Shown here in pieces: positions 28,234 through 36,100 of a DNA stretch of 64,000 nucleotides; the stretch's first letter is position 1; each line of letters starts with the position of its first letter. This DNA comes from CAZJHX01 sp964545715 (GTDB lineage: Bacteria > Myxococcota_A > UBA9042 > GCA-2863065). The notes under the pieces were generated by a model that was not told the origin of the DNA, made no database searches, and saw nothing but the letters and a program-made list of their open reading frames with translations. The position numbers and the translations under genes are program-made. Location of the stretch: positions 11,021 through 75,020 of the forward strand of contig CAZJHX010000032.1 in assembly GCA_964545715.1 (NCBI GenBank), written 5' to 3'.

Positions 28234-29130
28234 CTACGGAGCCGGGTCCAAGAGATCGCCTTCGAACGCGAACGCCAGGGCAAGGTACGGAATCGCCTGG
28301 CTCACGTCCGCACCAGCACGAAACCTATGCTGCAGATACCACCCGGTCAGCAGGGCCAGCGTGGGCCGATTGAACGAGTCACCGGGCCGGTCATAGAAGC
28401 GATACGCCAGAAACGGGCCGACACGATGATGCGGCGTGGAGTCACTGTCATCATCGTAAAACGCGTGGGTCAGGTTGTGCCGGGCTCCGACGATCCAGTG
28501 CTCGCCCAAAAGGACCAGCAGATCGGCATCGTTGGTCAGCATCCAGCCGCCGTTGGGGCGCACGATGTCGGGCGTCGGGTCGTACCAGACCGTGTCGCCG
28601 TCACGCAGATCCATGTCCGCCCACTTGACCTTCAGCGTGCTGCGCACCACCACGTTCTTCACCTTGGCCCGCAGCTGGGCCTGCAGCGTGACGTGCCAGC
28701 CGGTCGTCGCCTGGTTGGTGTCCGCCTCGGCGAGCTCGTCCAGGCCCGAGTCGCTCCAGTCCCCCTGGGGCGTAGGAAACGACTGAAGGTGCTCCATGCT
28801 GCCGAAAAACATCGCGTATTGCGCCGTGGCCGACAGCTGCAGCAGCGCGATCGGCTGCAGCTCGGCGTACAGCCCGATCAGTCCAAACGCCGGATTCAGC
28901 GTCGGCGCCAGCCCGATGCCGGCATGGCTGTCGCGCCACAGGATGCCGCTGCTGTCGTACAGGCGGTATCGATAGCCGATCTTCAGCTCGTCCTGCAGCC
29001 CGAGCGGGTTCAGGCGCCCGGCGAACACGTTTTTGTAGAAAATGCGGTGACGCGGCGGCGGGGCCTTGTCGGCCAGGGCGACTTCAGCGGCCAGGCAGAC
29101 CACAAGGATCAAGACGACATTGCGCAGCAT
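28234..29130 (-). CDS. Outer-membrane beta-barrel-like protein
   Basis: 298 residues from ATG 29130. Signal peptide LRNVVLILVVCLAAEVALA followed by DKAPPP. The rest shows alternating hydrophobic/polar strands rich in Tyr and Trp (LKIGYRYRLYDSSG; QYAMFFGSMEHL; HWIVGARHNLTHAF) and ends near a hydrophobic strand (PYLALAFAFEGDLL), consistent with a porin-like barrel of about 12 strands. No named family recognised. The upstream in-frame ATG at 29250 would bury the signal peptide and is rejected. Confidence 0.75.
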   Translation of the reverse strand: MLRNVVLILVVCLAAEVALADKAPPPRHRIFYKNVFAGRLNPLGLQDELKIGYRYRLYDSSGILWRDSHAGIGLAPTLNPAFGLIGLYAELQPIALLQLSATAQYAMFFGSMEHLQSFPTPQGDWSDSGLDELAEADTNQATTGWHVTLQAQLRAKVKNVVVRSTLKVKWADMDLRDGDTVWYDPTPDIVRPNGGWMLTNDADLLVLLGEHWIVGARHNLTHAFYDDDSDSTPHHRVGPFLAYRFYDRPGDSFNRPTLALLTGWYLQHRFRAGADVSQAIPYLALAFAFEGDLLDPAP

Positions 29131-29244
29131 CAGGCAATCATGGTCGGGGCGTATCCGGTTTGCAACGGCACCGTGTGGCGCACGGACCACAGCCGACCCG
29201 CACCGTCGACCGCTATTCGCCGCACGCAAGCCTAATCTACAAGC

Positions 29245-29260
29245 TGGCACGCTCCCTGCT
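29245..29260 (+). promoter_or_regulatory. Sigma-54 (-24/-12) promoter upstream of 29299
   Basis: TGGCACG-CTCC-CTGCT with exact GG-N10-GC spacing; the -24 box is perfect and the -12 differs at one base. The predicted start is near 29271, 28 bp before ATG 29299, which has GGAGGAGG as its ribosome site. Confidence 0.7.
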
Positions 29261-29298
29261 CAGAGGGGGCCCGGCAGTAATTGGAGGAGGCACAAATC

Positions 29299-30288
29299 AT
29301 GAGAATCGCAATCGCACTAATCACCTTAGTCGGCCTGAACGCAGCGGTCACAGGCTGCGCCGAAGACACCCCCAACACAATCGCGGGGACAATCTACGGG
29401 GAGGCGGTCGACGAGGTCGACGTGGTCGCCAGCGCGGCCCAGGTCGACGAGAATTTCCGCTTGGTAATCTCGGGTGGCGATCTGCGAATCATAATGGACC
29501 TGGATGCCGAGACGCTGCCCAATGCAGTCGCCGGCTATCCCTATGTTATCGACGGCCGCACCAGCCTGCGATCCCTGGCGCACGAGGCCAACGCCAACCA
29601 GGCACCCTTCATCGACCTGGTTGCGGTCGAGGGGCGCTGCGCGGACTGCGACACCCAGCTTCTGGGCGGCGCGCTGACCATGGACGTCAACGAGGCGGCG
29701 CGGCTTGCGGGCACGCTGACCCTGCGCGTCGACGCGACCAGTGAAGAGCTCAGCGTCATCTTCGACGTGGAGCTGCCCGCGTTTGACCCCAACCTGATCG
29801 CCGAAGAGAGCGTCCTCGACCCGCAGCTGGAGGAGCCCGAGACCACCGAGACCACCGAGTCCGTGTCTGAGCCGCCGCCGCAGGTGGAGCCCAAGCCCGT
29901 CACGAGCGGCACCCTGAGCGCCACCTCCGACCGCTTCACGATCACGATCAAGCCCGAGCAGGGTGTGGACTTCGTGGCCGGCAAGGTCGTCCACAAAGCC
30001 AACTTCAAAAACAGCGATATGTACGCCACGGCCGGTCACCCGTTCCTGAAGCTCAGCCCGGGCGGCGCCAAGTCGACCGAGAGCAACCCCTGTGCGTGGC
30101 ACGGCAAGCGCAGCAGCTTTGACGACATCCCCACCGCCGCGCCCACGGCAGCGGGCACGTCCCTGCCCAACGCCAAAAAGTACGAGAGCTTCGTCGTGAA
30201 GAACCAGGTCGGCGGGGGCTACACCCGCGGCTGGATCATCGCCGGTGACTGGAAGAGCGTGACCATCGAGTACGAGCTGCTCAACTAA
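29299..30288 (+). CDS. Lipoprotein of unknown function
   Basis: 329 residues, lipobox LNAAVTGCA. An N-terminal beta-rich half (residues 25-170) contains one CADCD pair. A Glu/Thr/Pro linker (EEPETTETTESVSEPPPQ) spans about 175-205. The C-terminal domain (about 210-329, TSDRFTITIKPEQGVDF; SPGGAKSTESNPCAWHGKR) is also beta-rich with one Cys. No family recognised. It is preceded by a strong sigma-54 site, so expression is probably activator-dependent. The stop overlaps the convergent hydroxylase gene by 8 bp. Confidence 0.82.
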   Translation: MRIAIALITLVGLNAAVTGCAEDTPNTIAGTIYGEAVDEVDVVASAAQVDENFRLVISGGDLRIIMDLDAETLPNAVAGYPYVIDGRTSLRSLAHEANANQAPFIDLVAVEGRCADCDTQLLGGALTMDVNEAARLAGTLTLRVDATSEELSVIFDVELPAFDPNLIAEESVLDPQLEEPETTETTESVSEPPPQVEPKPVTSGTLSATSDRFTITIKPEQGVDFVAGKVVHKANFKNSDMYATAGHPFLKLSPGGAKSTESNPCAWHGKRSSFDDIPTAAPTAAGTSLPNAKKYESFVVKNQVGGGYTRGWIIAGDWKSVTIEYELLN

Positions 30289-31396
30289 GACCGACCACAG
30301 CGCCGGCGACCAATAGCCAGCGCGCCGCCTCAAACGGCGTGGCCCACGCCTTGCGCTCGAACAGCGCGCCCCACCCCACGACTGTCGTGAACACCACCGC
30401 CGCGCCCACGAGCATGTGCAGCTGCGGCAGCGTGTTGCGCTGAAAGATCAGCAGCGTCGTCAACGCGGCAACCGCGACAAAGTGCGCCCCCACGTACCAC
30501 CGCAGGCCGGCGCTCGCGGGCGTCTCGTACTTGACGATCTCGGCGCGCGTCACGGGCTGCGGCGCCGGGTAGGGTGTCAGGCCGGGCGGGCGCCACTCGG
30601 GTCCCTTGAACCACACCAGAAGCTTGTCGCGCAGCCGGGGCGCGCTCCAGCTGTCGCCGGCGACCTGCACAAAGTGGTGAAAGTTGGCCCAGATCGGGTT
30701 CCAGCTGCGCAGCGGCTTCACGATGCCGTAGACCACGGGCTCGTCTTCTTCTTCGAAGGTCCCGAACAAGCGGTCCCAGATGATCAGCATGCCGGCGTGA
30801 TTGCGGTCGATGTACTGCGGGTTGACGCCATGGTGGACCCGGTGGTGCGACGGCGTGTTCAGGACCCACTCGACGGGACCCAACTTGCCCACCAACTCGG
30901 TGTGAATCCAAAACTGATAGACGGTGTTTACGGCGTGCGCGGTCGCATAGACGATGGGCTCGACCCCGGCGAACGCCAGCATCAGATAAAACGGAAAGCC
31001 GGTGGCGCTGGTGAGCAGCGACTGGCGCAGGGCGACCGCCAGGTTGTAGTCCTCACTCTGGTGATGAACGATGTGCGCCGCCCACAGCAGGTTCACGCGA
31101 TGGCTGAGCCGGTGCCACCAGTAATAGAGAAAGTCGACGCCGACAAACGCCAGCAGCCAGGCGGCCACGCCGTCGATGTCGCTGACGCGCCAGGTCTCGT
31201 AAACGAAGACGTAGCCGGCGAGCAGCGCGCCCTTCAAAAAGAGCAGGGACACCTGTTGGGTGATGCCGCAGCTGAGGTCTGTAACGGAGTCGGCAAATCG
31301 GTACAGGCGCTGCTTTCGCGCGCGTGCAACCAGAAGCTCTATACCGATGAGCAGAAAGAAGAAGGGAATCGAGAAGGCGATTATCTGCTGGTTCAC
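30281..31396 (-). CDS. Fatty acid hydroxylase superfamily membrane protein (alkylglycerol-monooxygenase-like)
   Basis: 371 residues from GTG 31396. Multiple transmembrane helices and the tripartite His clusters of di-iron integral-membrane hydroxylases: HRLSH, HIVHHQSEDYNLAVALRQS, and HHRVHHG near residue 183. The second block and the WAAHxxHH context resemble animal alkylglycerol monooxygenase (AGMO), which cleaves ether lipids, rather than sterol desaturases. Substrate here is unknown; ether lipids occur in myxobacteria, which makes the AGMO comparison of interest. It lies downstream of the flagellin genes but separated by hairpins. Confidence 0.88.
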   Translation of the reverse strand: MNQQIIAFSIPFFFLLIGIELLVARARKQRLYRFADSVTDLSCGITQQVSLLFLKGALLAGYVFVYETWRVSDIDGVAAWLLAFVGVDFLYYWWHRLSHRVNLLWAAHIVHHQSEDYNLAVALRQSLLTSATGFPFYLMLAFAGVEPIVYATAHAVNTVYQFWIHTELVGKLGPVEWVLNTPSHHRVHHGVNPQYIDRNHAGMLIIWDRLFGTFEEEDEPVVYGIVKPLRSWNPIWANFHHFVQVAGDSWSAPRLRDKLLVWFKGPEWRPPGLTPYPAPQPVTRAEIVKYETPASAGLRWYVGAHFVAVAALTTLLIFQRNTLPQLHMLVGAAVVFTTVVGWGALFERKAWATPFEAARWLLVAGAVVGLS

Positions 31397-31449
31397 GCAG
31401 GGCCGCTTATATCACGTCCGCGCTCCCCAGCCGCACGAGCGGCTGTCTC

Positions 31450-31485
31450 GGCCCCCTCAGGGGGCCCGCGCCACGATGGCGCGGG
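31450..31485 (-). terminator. Tandem GC-rich hairpins after the first flagellin gene
   Basis: GGCCCCC/GGGGGCC (31450-31466, 3-nt loop) and CCCGCGCC/GGCGCGGG (31465-31485, 5-nt loop) overlap, so they are mutually exclusive. They lie 16 bp past the flagellin stop. No T-tract. Confidence 0.5.
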
Positions 31486-31500
31486 GGGGCGAAAGCTCCC

Positions 31501-32337
31501 CTACCCTTGGAGAAGGGCGAGGACGCTCTGCGGCTGGGCGTTGGCCTGGGCCAACATGGAGACGCCGGCCTGCATCAGCACCTGGCTGCGGGCGAACTGG
31601 CTGCTCTCCTCGGCCACGTTGGCGTCGCGGATGCGGCTGTTGGCGGCGGCCAGGTTCTCACGCATGACCTGGGCGGCGCCGGCCGCGATCTGCAGGCGGT
31701 TGCCTTTGGCGCCGAGACTGGCGCGAGCCGTGGCCAGGGCGTCGAGCGACGCGTCGATGGTCGACATGACGTTCTGCGAGTTGGCCTTGGTGTCGATGGC
31801 CTCGGTGCCCGCAAAGCCCAGCCCAGCGGTCGAGACGTCGGAGATGTTGACCGAGATGCGGAAGGCCGCGCCGTTATCGTAGCCAACCTGGAAGTCCAGG
31901 CCCGTCGCCGCAAAGCTGCCGTCCAACAGGACCAGCCCGTTGAAGCTGGTCGAGGACGTGATGCGGTCGATCTCAGCCACGAGATCCTGGAACTCGGTGT
32001 CGAGGTATACGCGCTCGGTGTCGGTAATGCTGTCCGAAGCGGACTGCACGCTGAGCTCTCGCATCCGAATCAGCACGTTGCTGATCTCGCCCATGGAGCC
32101 CTCTGCGGTCTGCACGACCGACAGGCCGTCGTTGGCGTTGCGTGTCGCCTGGCCGAGGCCACGAATCTGGGCCTTCATCTGCTCGGACACGCTCATACCG
32201 GCGGCGTCGTCCATCGCGGAGTTGATGCGGAAGCCGGAGGACAGGCGCTCAAGGCTGGTGTTCAGCATCGTGTTGGTTCGACCAACGTGTCGCTGCGCCT
32301 TCATGCTCGCCGTGTTTGTCATAATGGAAACAGCCAT
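31501..32337 (-). CDS. Flagellin
   Basis: 278 residues, ATG 32337 with GAGGTGA upstream. The N-terminal D0/D1 region (LNTSLERLSSGFRINSAMDDAAGMSVSEQM, here split by eye; NDGLSVVQTAEGSM; MRELSVQS) and the C-terminal D1/D0 region (NRLQIAAGAAQVMRENLAA; SMLAQANAQPQSVLALL) are both complete. The central variable part is only about 80 residues, so surface domains D2/D3 are nearly absent. It builds the flagellar filament after type III export. The second flagellin lies upstream on the same strand. No other flagellar gene is in the window. Confidence 0.95.
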   Translation of the reverse strand: MAVSIMTNTASMKAQRHVGRTNTMLNTSLERLSSGFRINSAMDDAAGMSVSEQMKAQIRGLGQATRNANDGLSVVQTAEGSMGEISNVLIRMRELSVQSASDSITDTERVYLDTEFQDLVAEIDRITSSTSFNGLVLLDGSFAATGLDFQVGYDNGAAFRISVNISDVSTAGLGFAGTEAIDTKANSQNVMSTIDASLDALATARASLGAKGNRLQIAAGAAQVMRENLAAANSRIRDANVAEESSQFARSQVLMQAGVSMLAQANAQPQSVLALLQG

Positions 32338-32650
32338 GATTCACCTCGTCTCTGTTGGGTTGCTGCGCTTTAGTAGTTCGAGCATTTCTGCTTGAGCACC
32401 TCAGCGCCTTCACTGGGTCTTTCGTGCCCCCCCCCAGGAGGGTTAAAGGGAAATGGTGTTTTTTTTACCCAGTGGGTCTGAAATGACCCACCCACAGCGC
32501 AAGAAATGCAGCGCAGGACCACGTTTATAACGCAGAGATGCGCCGTGAAGAAAAGACACGTTTCTTAGGGAAAAGTCTGCAGGAAATCAGGTTGGAGAGG
32601 GGCCAGAGCGACCCCAGCTGCCGGGCGGGACTATCTAAACGGGCGGTTGC
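32338..32650. other. 313-bp gap between flagellin genes with homopolymer tracts
   Basis: No gene. Contains a run of 9 C (32427-32435), a run of 8 T (32459-32466) and the hairpin GTGGGTC/GACCCAC just to the right of the T-run. On the minus strand all lie about 90-160 bp upstream of the first flagellin ATG, in its presumed promoter/leader. I found no convincing sigma-28 or sigma-54 box. Confidence 0.5.
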
Positions 32651-33484
32651 TTACTGCAGCAGCGCCAGAGCGCTCTGCGGCTGCGCGTTGGCCTGGGCCA
32701 GCATGGACACGCCGGCCTGCATCAGCACCTGGCTGCGCGCGAAGGAGCTGCTCTCCTCGGCCACGTTCGTGTCGCGGATCCGGCTGTTGGCGGCCGCCAG
32801 GTTCTCGCGCATGGTGTCGACGGCGCCGGCCGCGATCTGCAGACGATTACCCTTGGCGCCAAGACCGGCGCGCGCGGTAGCCAGACTGTCCAGGGCGGTG
32901 TCGATGACGGACATAGCCGCCTGCGAGTTGGCCTTGGTGTCGGTCGCCTCGGTACCCGCGAAGCCCAGACCGGACGACGAGACGTCGGCGATGGTCACGG
33001 TGATGCGGAACGACGCGCCGTTGTCGTGGCCGACCTGGAAGTCCAGACCGGTCGCCGCGAAGGCGCCGCCCAGCAGGGTCAGGCCGTTGAACTTGGTCGA
33101 CTGCGTGATCCGATCGACCTCAGAGATGAGATCCTGGAACTCGGTGTCGATGTACGCACGCTCGTTGTCCGTGAGGCTGTCCGAAGCCGACTGAACCGTC
33201 AGCTCGCGCATGCGGATCAAGATCGAGCTGATCTCGCTCATCGAGCCCTCAGCCGTCTGCACGACACTCAGGCCGTCGTTGGCGTTTCGCGACGCCTGGG
33301 CCAGGCCGCGGATCTGCGACTTCATGCCCTCGGAGACGCCGAGACCGGCCGCATCGTCCATCGCGGAGTTGATGCGGAAGCCGGACGACAGTCGCTCCAA
33401 GGAGCGGTTGAGACCGATCGTGGTCCCGTTGAGATGACGCTGCCCTTTGATGGACGCGTTGTTGGTCATGATAGAAATAGCCAT
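32651..33484 (-). CDS. Flagellin, second copy
   Basis: 277 residues, ATG 33484 with GGAGGAAGG upstream. It is similar to the neighbouring flagellin along the whole length, with differences concentrated at residues 12-30 (SIKGQRHLNGTTIGLNRSLE) and in the short centre. The conserved D0/D1 ends are intact and the C-terminus is SMLAQANAQPQSALALLQ. Tandem duplicate flagellins are common and may form different parts of the filament. A gene conversion or recent duplication is likely. Confidence 0.95.
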   Translation of the reverse strand: MAISIMTNNASIKGQRHLNGTTIGLNRSLERLSSGFRINSAMDDAAGLGVSEGMKSQIRGLAQASRNANDGLSVVQTAEGSMSEISSILIRMRELTVQSASDSLTDNERAYIDTEFQDLISEVDRITQSTKFNGLTLLGGAFAATGLDFQVGHDNGASFRITVTIADVSSSGLGFAGTEATDTKANSQAAMSVIDTALDSLATARAGLGAKGNRLQIAAGAVDTMRENLAAANSRIRDTNVAEESSSFARSQVLMQAGVSMLAQANAQPQSALALLQ

Positions 33485-33601
33485 AGCTGCCTTCCTCCTA
33501 GCAGTAGATCTGTGCCAGGCGGACCACCCCCGGTCCTTCTGCCACCCAAAATAAACTCAACTGGAGAAGGGCCCACCAGGCCCAGTCCCCCTCACACAAC
33601 T

Positions 33602-33676
33602 GCCTTGTTCGAAAAACGTGTCACCGGGCGGGAACGAAGGCTGTCATCGCTCCCGCCGGTGACTACCCAACAAGGC
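33602..33676. repeat. Nested inverted repeat (75 nt)
   Basis: Outer arms GCCTTGTT (33602-33609) and AACAAGGC (33669-33676) are perfect. Inner arms GTCACCGGGCGGGA (33620-33633) and TCCCGCCGGTGAC (33651-33663) pair over 13 bp with one bulged G. Transcribed from either strand it would give one long structured RNA. Confidence 0.6.
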
Positions 33677-33841
33677 ATTCAGTTGGGAGTTCGTGACCTG
33701 CTGTGCGGGGGTTAACCCCAAAAGTCGATTTCCACCCCATGGGGCATTGTCGACCCAGGCCCCACACCCTGTTGCCAGCACGCCACACATCCCGACAGCT
33801 GGACACCCAGAGAACGTGATACTGCGCCGCGATCCATGCAC

Positions 33842-33857
33842 TGGCATCGACCTTGCT
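33842..33857 (+). promoter_or_regulatory. Sigma-54 (-24/-12) promoter upstream of 33895
   Basis: TGGCATC-GACC-TTGCT; the -12 box is perfect, GG-N10-GC spacing is exact. Predicted start near 33868, leaving a 27-nt leader with AAGGAGG before ATG 33895. Confidence 0.68.
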
Positions 33858-33894
33858 CAAGAGGGTTGGCAACGCTCATAAGGAGGCACCTCCA

Positions 33895-34605
33895 ATGAAG
33901 TTCTCGACTCGAAAATTCTCTCCCGTTTTTGCCCTGATGACGGCCCTGTTGTTTGCAGGCCCGGCCATGGCAGCCCCCGATCATCACGCCCCGTCTGTGG
34001 GCGCGGTCAAAGTCGCTAAAACCGTCAAGGTAGCGGTCTCCAACCCGCGCTATCCCCGCCGCGTGCGTCGCGTAAGACGCGTAAGACGCAATCGCCGTCG
34101 CGTTGTGCGCCGCCGGGTGGTCCGCCGGGCGCCGCCGCGGGTGGTCACCACCAAGACGGTTATCGCGCGTCCAAAGCTGTCCCTGCAGCCCCGCGCGGCC
34201 CGTCCGGTGCGTTTGAGCTTCACGCAGAAAGGCGTCGCGATGACCGGCGTTGAGCTGGGCGTGCGCCTGGGCAACCACATCGAGCTGACCGCCGCTACCG
34301 GCGTCACGTCCAGCCCTGTGGCCGTAATCGGCTGCGCGGGTCCGGGCTGTCAGACCGAGCCGGCCCCCAGCTGGGCGACCAGCGTGCGGGTCTATCCGGT
34401 GCGCAGCGGCCTGTCCCCGTACGTCAGCGCCGGGCTGATGGGTCACGCTTATGACCCGGCCAGCACCGTCGGCCTGGTCGGCGCGGGCGTCAACTGGAGC
34501 ACGCACAGCGGCTTCACGGCCAGCCTGGGCGTGGACTACGCTATCGGCGAGACGGACTCTCGCAAGATGGTCGTGCCCAGCCTGCAGATCGGCTACGCCT
34601 TCTAG
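33895..34605 (+). CDS. Exported Arg-rich protein with beta-barrel-like C-terminus
   Basis: 236 residues. The ATG at 33895 follows AAGGAGG; the ribosome site itself lies in GGAGGCACCTCC, a short self-complementary stretch that could mask it. Signal peptide FALMTALLFAGPAMAA. Residues about 52-82 are almost pure Arg/Val (RRVRRVRRVRRNRRRVV), a strong polycation. Residues 95-236 look like about eight beta strands (VELGVRLGNHIELTAATG; SPYVSAGLMGHAYD; MVVPSLQIGYAF), ending in an aromatic residue as outer-membrane barrels do. It could tether lipopolysaccharide or nucleic acid; this is a guess. Upstream sigma-54 control is likely. Confidence 0.8.
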   Translation: MKFSTRKFSPVFALMTALLFAGPAMAAPDHHAPSVGAVKVAKTVKVAVSNPRYPRRVRRVRRVRRNRRRVVRRRVVRRAPPRVVTTKTVIARPKLSLQPRAARPVRLSFTQKGVAMTGVELGVRLGNHIELTAATGVTSSPVAVIGCAGPGCQTEPAPSWATSVRVYPVRSGLSPYVSAGLMGHAYDPASTVGLVGAGVNWSTHSGFTASLGVDYAIGETDSRKMVVPSLQIGYAF

Positions 34606-34645
34606 ATTGCGCATCTGACTTCTAAAGGGCGCCTGCTCCGGTAAG

Positions 34646-36100
34646 ATGCGCGCCATGCTGACGCGCTCCACAACCGCTCTTCTCTCTCTCCTGCCCATCC
34701 TGTGGTGTGCGTGCTCCGACCCGGAGCCGCCGCCACCCCCTGCGGGCACCGTCGCGCTCTACGAGGCGGGCTGCGAGACCACCGCCGACTGCATCGAAGG
34801 CGTGTGCATCGACGCCCTGGGCGCCAACTACTGCGCACCTGAATGCCAGGAGACGGCCTGCCCCGACGACACCGTCGGCAGCTGCGTGCTGGACGCCGAC
34901 AACAACTCCGGCTGCCGCGTGGAGTGCACCGACGGCGCGTGTCCTGCGGACCTGGCGTGCACCGAGCTCGGTGACAAGGCCCTCTGCGTGGCCAAAGACG
35001 CCCCCAACATCGACATCTGCAGCCCGGGCTTCACCCGCTGCGACGGCGTGTGCCTTCGCGTCACTGAAGACCCGGCCCACTGCGGGGCCTGCGGCAAAGC
35101 GTGCGCGGTCGGCGCCGTGTGTGTGTCGGCACAGTGCGCGTGCCCCGACGAGAAGCCCGACGACTGCTCGGGCGTCTGCGTCAGCAACAACACCGACCTG
35201 CAGCACTGCGGCCTGTGCAACACCCCGTGCGCCCGGGATAACGCCAGCGCGGCCTGCATCGCCGGAGAGTGCACGCTGGTCGCGTGTGACGAGGGCTTCC
35301 TGAGCTGCGACGATGAGAGCGAGAACGGCTGCGAGATCGCCGCGGACGCCGTGCCGACCGCCGTGATCGACGTGATCGAAGGCAACCAGGTCGACGAGCT
35401 CACCGAGCTGCACCTGTCCGGCGAGTCGTCCACGGCGCCCACCTCGGCCATCGCCTCGTACGCCTGGTCGGTGTCGGTGCCCCCGGGCGCCCAGGGCGAG
35501 TTTCTGCCCAACTCGACGACCGCCACGCCCACGTTTACGGCCGACGTGATCGGCACCTACGCGTTCACGCTGGAGGTGAAGGACGGCGACGGCAACCCGA
35601 ACTGCGCGCCCGGCAAGCGCAACGTCCTGGTGATCCCGGCCGGTCTGGCCCACATCGAGCTCCTGTGGACGGGCGGCGGCGACCTGGACATCCACCTGGC
35701 TCACGAGGACGCGGGCGACGACCCCTGGTTCGACGCCGTCAACGACTGCTGGGCAAACAACGCGACGCCCGAGTGGGGCGAGCCGATCGAGCTCAAGGAC
35801 AACCCGACGCTCAAACGCGAAGACGGCGACAGCCCCGGACTGGAGGTGCTGAGCCTGCCGGTGCCTCAATTTGAGAAGAACTATCGGCTGGCCATCCACT
35901 ACAAGGGCGACGGCGAGCCGGCGGACGCCGAGATCCGGATCCACGCCAATGACAAGCTGGAGTACGGGCGCACGGGCGTGAACCTGATCCCCGGCGACCT
36001 GTGGGACGTCGGCACGCTGAATTGGGAGGACCAGAACTTCGAACCGGCGCTGAAAGAGGGCGGCGAGCCGGTCATCGAAAAAAATGTGCAGGTCCCGTGA
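34646..36100 (+). CDS. Cys-rich/PKD-domain lipoprotein
   Basis: 484 residues from ATG 34646 (ATG 34655 also possible); lipobox PILWCACS then a Pro run. Residues about 40-225 contain Cys modules, including two Stig1-like units (HCGACGKACAVGAVC; HCGLCNTPCARDNASAAC). Residues about 232-330 are a PKD-like domain (SGESSTAPTSAIASYAWSV; TYAFTLEVKDGDGNP). The last 150 residues (ELLWTGGGDLDIHLAHED; YRLAIHYKGDG) resemble the beta domain often placed after PKD in Myxococcota lipoproteins. It overlaps the next gene start (GTGA), so it heads a four-gene coupled operon through 39275. Confidence 0.87.
   Translation: MRAMLTRSTTALLSLLPILWCACSDPEPPPPPAGTVALYEAGCETTADCIEGVCIDALGANYCAPECQETACPDDTVGSCVLDADNNSGCRVECTDGACPADLACTELGDKALCVAKDAPNIDICSPGFTRCDGVCLRVTEDPAHCGACGKACAVGAVCVSAQCACPDEKPDDCSGVCVSNNTDLQHCGLCNTPCARDNASAACIAGECTLVACDEGFLSCDDESENGCEIAADAVPTAVIDVIEGNQVDELTELHLSGESSTAPTSAIASYAWSVSVPPGAQGEFLPNSTTATPTFTADVIGTYAFTLEVKDGDGNPNCAPGKRNVLVIPAGLAHIELLWTGGGDLDIHLAHEDAGDDPWFDAVNDCWANNATPEWGEPIELKDNPTLKREDGDSPGLEVLSLPVPQFEKNYRLAIHYKGDGEPADAEIRIHANDKLEYGRTGVNLIPGDLWDVGTLNWEDQNFEPALKEGGEPVIEKNVQVP

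Larger units (their letters stand above)
33485..33894. other. 410-bp divergent region between flagellin and Arg-rich exported protein
   Basis: No credible gene. It holds a large nested inverted repeat (33602-33676), two short palindromes (GGGGTTAACCCC at 33708-33719 and CCCCATGGGG at 33735-33744), a hairpin GGGCC-CACCA-GGCCC-like element near 33567-33581 and a sigma-54 promoter at 33842-33857. Confidence 0.5.

Noticed and set aside
28228..29235. Plus-strand open frame over the beta-barrel gene
   Set aside because: Shadow of the minus-strand gene, which has a signal peptide and barrel pattern.
33495..33520. TGGCAC...TGCT upstream of the second flagellin as a sigma-54 promoter
   Set aside because: GG to GC spacing is 12 rather than the required 10.
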